6,287 nt of DNA from Chloroflexota bacterium (lineage in GTDB: Bacteria > Chloroflexota > Dehalococcoidia > Lucifugimonadales > UBA1127), in assembly GCA_028873745.1 (NCBI GenBank), contig JAPPNT010000053.1:1-6287 (forward strand). The letters run 5' to 3'. Each line of letters starts with the position of its first letter. The stretch's first letter is position 1. Shown piece after piece: positions 1 through 4,837 of the stretch. A model generated the notes under the pieces. The model had not been told where the DNA came from, did not search any database, and worked only from the letters and a program-made list of their open reading frames with translations. Made by a program: the position numbers and the translations under genes.

Positions 1-314
1 ATGTCGACGCAGTTGCCGTCGACGTCGAACTTCCAGCCGTGGTAGATGCACATGATGCCGCATTCTTGGTTGATGCCGAAGAACAGCGACGCGCCGCGGT
101 GCGGGCATGACTCGGCGATGAGGCCGATCTTGCCGTTGGAGTCGCGGAAAGCAACCAGGTCCTCGCCCAGGAGCCGGGCGCGGATGGGCGGGCAGTCGGG
201 CTCCGGGAGCTCGTCGGAAATGATCAGCGGGTGCCAGTAGCGCCGCATCACCTCGCCCATGGGCGTGCCGGGGCCTACTCGACAGATCAGTTCGTTGTCT
301 TCATGCGTGAGCAT
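1..314 (-). CDS. Rieske non-haem iron ring-hydroxylating oxygenase, large subunit (N-terminal part)
   Basis: This is the first 104 codons of a gene that runs off the left edge of the window. The opening residues (MLTHEDNELICRVGPGTPMG, then RRYW at 24-27) are typical of the phthalate 4,5-dioxygenase/LigXa-type oxygenase family. A complete Rieske [2Fe-2S] motif is visible: C70-x-H72, 16 residues, then C89-x2-H92 followed by GWKFD. The catalytic mononuclear-iron domain lies outside the window. Family members use electrons from a separate reductase to hydroxylate or O-demethylate aromatic acids in the cytoplasm. The start is fixed by AGGAGG (plus-strand 323-328) eight bases upstream. The gene is divergent from the LigJ-like gene and has a good promoter facing it, so the two are probably co-regulated. 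The substrate cannot be read from this part. Family is near certain; specific activity is unknown. Confidence 0.93.
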   Translation of the reverse strand, partial: MLTHEDNELICRVGPGTPMGEVMRRYWHPLIISDELPEPDCPPIRARLLGEDLVAFRDSNGKIGLIAESCPHRGASLFFGINQECGIMCIYHGWKFDVDGNCVD

Positions 315-383
315 GCCAGCTTCCTCCTATTGGTTTACCGGTGCCGCTGCTAATGGACATTATGCGCCATTCTGGATGGTGCC

Positions 384-398
384 GAGAGGATACTCCTC
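384..398. promoter_or_regulatory. candidate operator site A (palindrome over the minus-strand -10)
   Basis: GAGGA-TAC-TCCTC (386-398) is a perfect inverted repeat with a three-base centre, overlapping the -10 of the oxygenase promoter. Its core GGATACTC recurs at 458-465 over the -10 of the divergent promoter. A repressor or activator site is inferred from position and repetition only; no regulator gene is in the window. Confidence 0.35.
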
Positions 399-415
399 CC
401 ACGCTGAAGGGTCAA
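387..415 (-). promoter_or_regulatory. sigma70-like promoter for the Rieske oxygenase gene
   Basis: Read on the minus strand there is TTGACC (415-410), a 17-base spacer, then TATCCT (392-387): 5/6 and 4/6 matches to the -35 and -10 consensus at ideal spacing. It predicts a leader of about 65 bases before the ATG at 314. The -10 lies inside a short palindrome that may be an operator. Confidence 0.55.
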
Positions 416-435
416 GGAATGTGCAAATGTCATAA

Positions 436-464
436 TTGACACTTTGCCTAAGGAGAAGGATACT
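436..464 (+). promoter_or_regulatory. sigma70-like promoter for the LigJ-type hydratase gene
   Basis: A perfect TTGACA (436-441) is followed after 17 bases by GATACT (459-464), a 4/6 match to TATAAT. Transcription would begin near 471, giving a leader of about 93 bases. A second TTGACACT at 516-523 has only a poor -10 (GAAAAC, 539-544) and is more likely a repeat than a promoter. Confidence 0.6.
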
Positions 465-467
465 CTT
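453..467. promoter_or_regulatory. candidate operator site B (repeat of site A over the plus-strand -10)
   Basis: GAGAAGGATACTCTT matches GAGAGGATACTCCT of site A with one inserted A and one C/T change, sharing the 8-base core GGATACTC. It is an imperfect palindrome around TAC. The two cores are 70 bp apart and each covers the -10 of one of the divergent promoters, which would suit one regulator controlling both genes (inference). Confidence 0.33.
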
Positions 468-563
468 GGCGCTCTCAATCTGCGCGGCTGTGCGTATGCA
501 CGCGCGACACTTGTTTTGACACTGGCAGTCGCCGCAGGGAAAACAGGAGCGCAAGGAGGCCCC

Positions 564-1568
564 ATGGCAGACTACAAAGTCGTCGACATCCACGGGCACC
601 TCAACAGCCCGCCGGAGCTCATGGCCTTCAAGGCCGGCCTGCTCTCCAGCCGCATTCACCGCCAGCGGGGGAGCCTCAAGCTCTCTGACGAGCGCATGCG
701 GCCGGTGGTGGACAACCACGTCAAGCGCATGGACGGAGTTGGCACGGACGTCCAGTTCCTCTCGCCGCGCCCGTTCCAGCTCATGCACTCGGAGCAGCTG
801 CCAAGCATCGTCGAGGACTTCTGCAAGGCGAACAACGACGCCATCAAGCAGAGCATCGATTACTACCCGGACCGGTACCGGGGCGTTTGCGGCCTGCCAC
901 AGGTGTGGAAGGAGCCAGTCAGCATCGTCTTCGAGGAGATGGAGCGGTGCGTGAAGGAGCTGGGCTTCGTCGGCGTCATGATCGACCCGGATCCCTCAGA
1001 GGGCCAGGACCCGAACATGCCCCCCATGGGCGACGAGTACTGGTACCCGCTCTACGAGAAGATGATCGAGCTGGACGTGCCCGCCCTCATCCACACGGCC
1101 TCCTGCCGCAACCAGCGGGAGACGTACTCCAACCACTTCATCACGGAAGAGGGCATTGCCATCATGTCCCTCATGGACCACAAGACGCTGGAGACCTTCC
1201 CGGACCTGAAGATCATCGTGTGCCACGGCGGCGGCTCGGTGCCGTACCAGATCGGCCGGTGGCGCGCACACCGCTGGCGCGAGAAGAACGTCGAGTCCTT
1301 CGACGACTCCCTTCGCAAGCTGTACTTCGACGCCGTGCTCTACAACAAGGAGAGTCTGGACCTGCTCTTCCAGATCTGCGGCACGGACCGCTGCATGTTC
1401 GGCACGGAGAACCCGGGTTCCGGCTCCAGCCAGAATCCCGAGACGGGCGAGTGGCTGGACGACCTGAAGCCCGTCATCGAGTCCATCGACTGGCTGAGCG
1501 ATCAGGACCTGAAGAACGTGTTTGAGGACACGGCGAAGAAGGCGTTCCCGAGGTTCTCCGTCGCCTAG
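564..1568 (+). CDS. ligJ: 4-oxalomesaconate hydratase, LigJ-type amidohydrolase-superfamily protein
   Basis: The 334-aa product belongs to the amidohydrolase-2 (PF04909, COG2159) family and closely follows LigJ along its whole length: SPRPFQ at 67-72, GLPQV near 110, YWYPLYEK at 159-166, HGGG at 221-224, KLYFDAVLY at 252-260, and FEDTAKKAF near the end. LigJ is about 340 aa. LigJ reversibly hydrates 4-oxalomesaconate to 4-carboxy-4-hydroxy-2-oxoadipate in gallate/protocatechuate meta-cleavage. The expected zinc-site residues are present: H10-x-H12, H177, H221, and E282 in FGTENPG, which matches the catalytic Glu of LigJ. The start at 564 is chosen because AAGGAGG (553-559) precedes it and homology begins there; the spacing of four bases is slightly short. 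The protein is cytoplasmic. An ACMSD-like decarboxylase of the same superfamily is the main alternative, but the LigJ-type blocks argue against it. A separate promoter precedes the next gene, although read-through is possible. Confidence 0.82.
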   Translation: MADYKVVDIHGHLNSPPELMAFKAGLLSSRIHRQRGSLKLSDERMRPVVDNHVKRMDGVGTDVQFLSPRPFQLMHSEQLPSIVEDFCKANNDAIKQSIDYYPDRYRGVCGLPQVWKEPVSIVFEEMERCVKELGFVGVMIDPDPSEGQDPNMPPMGDEYWYPLYEKMIELDVPALIHTASCRNQRETYSNHFITEEGIAIMSLMDHKTLETFPDLKIIVCHGGGSVPYQIGRWRAHRWREKNVESFDDSLRKLYFDAVLYNKESLDLLFQICGTDRCMFGTENPGSGSSQNPETGEWLDDLKPVIESIDWLSDQDLKNVFEDTAKKAFPRFSVA

Positions 1569-1592
1569 CCGATTCATTTGCGGCCCAGGTTG

Positions 1593-1621
1593 TGGACGTG
1601 TTGCGCGTTGGGGTCTATAAT
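1593..1621 (+). promoter_or_regulatory. sigma70-like promoter for the LigB-family gene
   Basis: A perfect TATAAT (1616-1621) lies 17 bases after TGGACG (1593-1598), a 4/6 match to the -35 consensus. It sits in the 108-base gap after the hydratase stop codon and predicts a leader of about 50 bases, suggesting the LigB-like gene can be transcribed independently. Confidence 0.55.
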
Positions 1622-1650
1622 CTGGCGCCAAGTAGGGCCCAGGGGAATAC

Positions 1651-1664
1651 GGTCCGGAAGGACC
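1651..1664 (+). other. short leader hairpin with GNRA-type loop just before the ribosome binding site
   Basis: GGTCC-GGAA-GGACC forms a perfect five-pair stem closed by a GGAA tetraloop (GNRA class), ending directly at the AAGGAGG ribosome binding site (1665-1671). It may stabilise the mRNA 5' end or expose the binding site; this is inference from sequence alone. Confidence 0.35.
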
Positions 1665-1676
1665 AAGGAGGAAGAG

Positions 1677-2750
1677 ATGCCGGAAATCGTGTTGGGTATC
1701 GGAACGTCCCACAGCCCAATGCTCATGCAGCCCGCTGAGCTCTGGGCCAACCACGCGCTGAACGACCAGCGCAACAAGGAGCTCTGCTTCGCTCCCACCG
1801 GCGAGATCTACAGCTTCGATGAGGCCCTGGAGCGGGCCAACCCGAAGATTGCGGACCTCTGCAACTACGACATCCACAAGAAGCAGAAGGAGAACACGGA
1901 CGCCGCTATCGCCCACCTGGCCGAGACCTTCAGGCGCATCAACCCGGACATCGCCGTCATCGTCGGCGACGACCAGGACGAGATGATGTTCGAGGACAAC
2001 ATGCCCGCCTTCCTGGTGTACTGGGGCGACACCATCAAGTACTACCCGCGCAAGCCCGGCCCCGACGCTTCCGAGGCCGCGAAGGCATCTGCCGCCGGCT
2101 ACCCGCAGCACGAGATGGAGATCCCCGTGGTCTCCGAGCTGGGCCGGCACATCATCGAGTACATGATCGACAACGACTTCGACGTGTCGCATTCCAAGTA
2201 CCTGCGGGAGAACCCCGGCGGCACCGTCGGCCACCGCTACCCGCACTCCAAGGGCGGCGAGCTGGAGACCGTTCGCGTGACGCAGCCCAGGCAGTTCGGC
2301 CTGCCGCACGCATGGAGCTTCCTGGTGAAGCGAGTCATGGACGAAAAGCCCGTTCCGATCGTCCCTATCTGGCAGAACACCTGCTACCCGCCGAACCAGC
2401 CCACGCCGAAGCGCTGCTTCGAGTTCGGCCGCGCGATCCGCAAGGCTATCGAGTCTTGGGGCGGCGGCAACGGCACCCGCGTGGCGGTGATGACCTCCGG
2501 CGGCCTCAGCCACTTCACAGTGGATGAGGAGCTGGACCGCACGGCCATCAAGGGCATGGTGGACAACGACGCGGACATCCTGATGAACCTGCCGCGGCAC
2601 CGGCTGCACTCGGCGGCCTCTGAGACCCTGAACTGGGTCACCATCGCCGGAGCGCTGGAGCACCTGCAGGCGAAGGAGATCGGCTACGAGCCCGTCTACC
2701 GCACGAACGCCGGCACCGGCGGCGGCTGGGGCATGGTCGAGTGGACGTAA
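1677..2750 (+). CDS. LigB-family (class III) extradiol ring-cleavage dioxygenase-like protein
   Basis: The 357-aa product has the LigB fold family (PF02900) signatures: GTSHSP near the N-terminus with H12, a GDDQDE block at 97-102, GLPHAW with H211, YPPNQPTPKRCFEFG at 237-251 (LigB has a very similar YPPPSGKRCFALG), SGGLSHF at 274-280, and EELD at 284-287. By alignment to LigB from memory, H12 and E285 match iron ligands and H211 matches the catalytic His, but the second iron ligand (His61 of LigB) falls on Q100. About 40 extra residues lie between H12 and this position. LigB-type enzymes open protocatechuate or gallate rings with Fe(II) and O2. There is no C-terminal LigA domain and no separate LigA gene. 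The ATG at 1677 has AAGGAGG five bases upstream. Placement next to a LigJ-type hydratase supports a ring-opening role; the substrate, and whether it is a true dioxygenase, are open. Confidence 0.85.
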   Translation: MPEIVLGIGTSHSPMLMQPAELWANHALNDQRNKELCFAPTGEIYSFDEALERANPKIADLCNYDIHKKQKENTDAAIAHLAETFRRINPDIAVIVGDDQDEMMFEDNMPAFLVYWGDTIKYYPRKPGPDASEAAKASAAGYPQHEMEIPVVSELGRHIIEYMIDNDFDVSHSKYLRENPGGTVGHRYPHSKGGELETVRVTQPRQFGLPHAWSFLVKRVMDEKPVPIVPIWQNTCYPPNQPTPKRCFEFGRAIRKAIESWGGGNGTRVAVMTSGGLSHFTVDEELDRTAIKGMVDNDADILMNLPRHRLHSAASETLNWVTIAGALEHLQAKEIGYEPVYRTNAGTGGGWGMVEWT

Positions 2751-2773
2751 GTCACTGCTAGTCTCGGACACGA

Positions 2774-2809
2774 GGGGCCCCGCCCATTTGGGCGGGGCCT
2801 CATTTTTTT
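2774..2809 (+). terminator. strong intrinsic terminator after the LigB-family gene
   Basis: GGCCCCGCCC (2776-2785) pairs perfectly with GGGCGGGGCC (2790-2799) around an ATTT loop; TCA and seven T (2803-2809) follow. It starts about 25 bases after the stop codon. For the opposing minus-strand gene the same hairpin lacks a T run, so it mainly serves the plus strand. A weaker TTGTCC/GGACAA inverted repeat (2808-2824) adjoins it. Confidence 0.93.
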
Positions 2810-2833
2810 GTCCACGCTGGACAATCAAGGGGT

Positions 2834-3157
2834 CTACACTGCGAAGGCGGCGACTAGCGCTCCTACGGCTACAATTGCCGTTAGCAGCGATGTGGCAGCT
2901 ACCAATTTAACCCTGCGGTCCAGGGCAGCTTGAAGATTGGCGATACTAGCTGTGAGTTCTGCTTGTTCTTGAACCAGGTGCTCCAATGAAGTCAAACGTT
3001 CTTGAAAGGCGGCCACATCAGCACGCAGAGATGCTGAGTCTTGCCGATGCTTTTGAATGGCTCCCAGCAGCCTAGTGGCGGCATCTACCAAACTGGGAAC
3101 AGCTGCGACGACTTGCATGACTTGGTTCCCTCCACCCTGAGATCGCTTTGCTGCCAT
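2834..3157 (-). CDS. small coiled-coil protein with C-terminal membrane anchor, function unknown
   Basis: I do not recognise this 107-aa protein. It starts basic and glycine-rich (MAAKRSQGGG), then has a helical, heptad-rich stretch (about 35-82, including LRADVAAFQERL and LVQEQAELTASI) and ends in a hydrophobic segment from about 84 to the last residue. That predicts a cytoplasmic coiled coil held in the membrane by its tail. The ATG at 3157 is preferred because GGAGG (plus-strand 3165-3169) precedes it by seven bases; an in-frame ATG at 3175 would add six residues but has a poor ribosome binding site. The gene faces the neighbouring operons on both sides and lies in DNA that is visibly more AT-rich, so it may be a later arrival. 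It is probably real, given the ribosome binding site and the coherent architecture. Confidence 0.7.
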   Translation of the reverse strand: MAAKRSQGGGNQVMQVVAAVPSLVDAATRLLGAIQKHRQDSASLRADVAAFQERLTSLEHLVQEQAELTASIANLQAALDRRVKLVAATSLLTAIVAVGALVAAFAV

Positions 3158-3374
3158 TTCCTTACCTCCGGCCATCAGCCTTGCTGAACATTACACCATA
3201 AGCCGTAAGTCCGAGGTACGTATCGCTTGGCTCTCCGTTCAGGTTTCTCTCCTTAGCCCCCGTTTCTCGCGAAATTGCCCAAGAAAACGGCGATTCAAAG
3301 CTGTACGGCGGCTAGCGTTTGGCGGCATGACGGGGTACACTAACGCACAGCATTCCGCTTGTGGGGGTACTCCT
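3158..3374. other. divergent intergenic region between the small membrane gene and the RraA-family operon
   Basis: This AT-richer stretch should hold promoters for both flanking genes. I see no convincing -35/-10 pair; TACACT at 3336-3341 is the best plus-strand -10 but lacks a good -35. An imperfect inverted repeat pairs CCGTTTCT (3260-3267) with AGAAAACGG (3282-3290). GGGGTAC occurs twice (3332-3338, 3364-3370). The second copy is part of GGGTACTCCT (3365-3374), one base different from candidate operator site A, just before the downstream ATG. Confidence 0.4.
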
Positions 3375-4049
3375 ATGGCAACGCAGGAAGCGGCCCAGGA
3401 CACCCTGGTCGCGCGCCTCTCCAAGGTCGACGCCTGTGCGGCCTCCGATGCCCTGGACCGGCTTGGGATGAAGGGCTCCGTCATCGGGCTGCGCCCCCTG
3501 ACGGTGACGACGAAGGTCTGCGGGCGCGTCGTGACTACGCGCATGAAGGCCTACGGCGGTGAACGCTCGACCCGGCACCTGGGAGCGGCGGCCATCGAGG
3601 CATCCAACCCCGGGGATGTCATCGTCATCGACCACCGGGGGCGGCTCGATTGCGCGGCGTGGGGAGGCATCCTTTCCAACGGCGCCAAGGTCAGGGGCGT
3701 GGCGGGCGTCATCGTCGACGGCGCGGTGCGCGACGTGGACGAGAGCCGGGAGCTGGGACTGCCGGTCTTCGGCCGGGCAGGAGTGCAGGTGACGGCGCGC
3801 ACGCGCATCATAGAGGAGTCCTGCAACGAGCCCATCGAGATGTGCGGCGTGTGGGTGAAGCCGGGCGACCTTGTGATCGCGGACAGCAGCGGCGTCGTCT
3901 TCATCTCGCAAGACCGCGAGGAGGAAGCGGTGGCCGCGGCGGAGGACATTGCGCAAAGAGAGGCGCTCATGACTAAAGACGTGCTGGCGGGGGTGCCCAT
4001 CAGCCAGGTCATGGGATCCAACTACGAAACCATGCTGGAAAGGAAATAG
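3375..4049 (+). CDS. RraA-family protein, G-X20-R-D-X2-E type (putative HMG/CHA aldolase or oxaloacetate decarboxylase)
   Basis: The 224-aa product is an RraA-like protein (PF03737): DALDRLG at 25-31, a WGG turn at 96-98, GVAGVIVDGAVRD at 108-120, and VKPGDLVIAD at 161-170. The metal-site motif reads G98-X20-R119-D120-X2-E123, the form described for the Thermus and yeast RraA-like enzymes that show HMG aldolase and oxaloacetate decarboxylase activity. So a class II, divalent-metal pyruvate aldolase or oxaloacetate decarboxylase is likely, and RNase E regulation is not. The start at 3375 is chosen because family homology begins shortly after it and GGGGGT (3363-3368) lies six bases upstream; an ATG at 3327 would add 16 unconserved residues. 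Only three bases separate it from the next gene, a paralogue, so the two form an operon. Confidence 0.87.
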   Translation: MATQEAAQDTLVARLSKVDACAASDALDRLGMKGSVIGLRPLTVTTKVCGRVVTTRMKAYGGERSTRHLGAAAIEASNPGDVIVIDHRGRLDCAAWGGILSNGAKVRGVAGVIVDGAVRDVDESRELGLPVFGRAGVQVTARTRIIEESCNEPIEMCGVWVKPGDLVIADSSGVVFISQDREEEAVAAAEDIAQREALMTKDVLAGVPISQVMGSNYETMLERK

Positions 4050-4052
4050 TCG

Positions 4053-4709
4053 ATGGAGAAGGTCATTGAAGAACTGAACACCATGGGGACCACCGCCATC
4101 AGTGACGCGCTGGACAGGCTGGGCATCAACGGGCAGGCCGTCGGCATCATGCCCCTGGACCGGACGTTCCGGCTGGCTGGTCGCGCCTTCACGGTCAAGA
4201 CGATCCCCGTCGATGCCGTGAAGCCGGGCAACGTCGGCGACTACATCGACGAGGTGCCGGAGGGCTACGTGGTGGTCCTGGACAACGAGGGCAAGCCCAA
4301 CGCGACGGTCTGGGGCGACATCCTGACCATCATGGCCCACCGCAACAAGCTGGCGGGCACCGTTATCCACGGCGTCTGCCGGGACGCGATGCGCAGCCTG
4401 GAGCTGGGCTACCCGATTTTCAGCCGTGGCAACACCATGCGCACCGGCAAGGACCGCGTGGAGTGCGTCGGGATCAACGAGCCCTGCTCGCTGGGCGAGG
4501 TCCACGTCACGCCGGGCGACGTCCTCATCGGCGACGCCGACGGCATCGTGGTGATTCCCCAGGAGCGCGTTGAAGAGGTGCTGAACATCAGCCGGGAGAT
4601 CGAAGAGGCAGAGGAGAACATCCGGCAGGAGATTGCAAAGGGCGGCCGGTTGGACGAGGCGCGGGAGAAGTTCCGCTACCACGCCCTGCAGACCCGGCAG
4701 ACCAGCTAA
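4053..4709 (+). CDS. RraA-family protein, D-X20-R-D type (putative HMG/CHA aldolase)
   Basis: The 218-aa product is a paralogue of the preceding protein: both have DALDRLG, a WG-IL turn, ELG-P-F-R and NEP followed by PGD. Here the metal-site motif is D89-X20-R110-D111, the form reported for the Pseudomonas putida F1 4-hydroxy-4-methyl-2-oxoglutarate/4-carboxy-4-hydroxy-2-oxoadipate (HMG/CHA) aldolase. That enzyme cleaves CHA to pyruvate and oxaloacetate, which would directly follow the LigJ-type reaction encoded upstream. The C-terminal 50 residues are a charged helix rich in Glu and Arg. The start at 4053 has AGGA (4041-4044) eight bases upstream, overlapping the end of the first gene, so translation is probably coupled. 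Family assignment is firm; CHA as substrate is inferred from motif and context. Confidence 0.88.
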   Translation: MEKVIEELNTMGTTAISDALDRLGINGQAVGIMPLDRTFRLAGRAFTVKTIPVDAVKPGNVGDYIDEVPEGYVVVLDNEGKPNATVWGDILTIMAHRNKLAGTVIHGVCRDAMRSLELGYPIFSRGNTMRTGKDRVECVGINEPCSLGEVHVTPGDVLIGDADGIVVIPQERVEEVLNISREIEEAEENIRQEIAKGGRLDEAREKFRYHALQTRQTS

Positions 4710-4785
4710 CCGATCCCTGACGATTACCATCTCGCGGGTTAGGAGCCGCGTTCGGAAACGGACGCCTTCACCCGACACACCGGAG

Positions 4786-4815
4786 AGCCAGACTTTGCAA
4801 CAGCTTGGTCTGGCT
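4786..4815 (+). terminator. weak hairpin between the RraA-family operon and the protease-like gene
   Basis: AGCCAGAC (4786-4793) pairs perfectly with GTCTGGCT (4808-4815) around a 14-base loop, followed by TTCC. It may be a poor terminator of the aldolase operon or an attenuator. It ends about 20 bases before the next ATG, and the T run is too short for confidence. Confidence 0.3.
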
Positions 4816-4837
4816 TTCCTGATTGGAAGATGGCCAA

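Noticed and set aside
444..563. Upstream extension of the LigJ-type gene that looks like a signal peptide (hydrophobic stretch TLVLTLAVAAG)
   Set aside because: The extension covers the promoter region, lacks a ribosome binding site, and LigJ homology and a strong AAGGAGG both point to the ATG at 564. LigJ enzymes are cytoplasmic.
1578..1676. Upstream extension of the LigB-like reading frame
   Set aside because: It overlaps a TATAAT promoter and a leader hairpin, and family homology begins at the ATG at 1677 behind a good ribosome binding site.
996..2828. 610-codon open frame on the minus strand antisense to the hydratase and LigB-like genes
   Set aside because: It lies opposite two well-conserved enzymes, runs through the terminator, has Arg/Val/Leu/His-heavy composition typical of GC-rich antisense frames, and matches no recognisable family.
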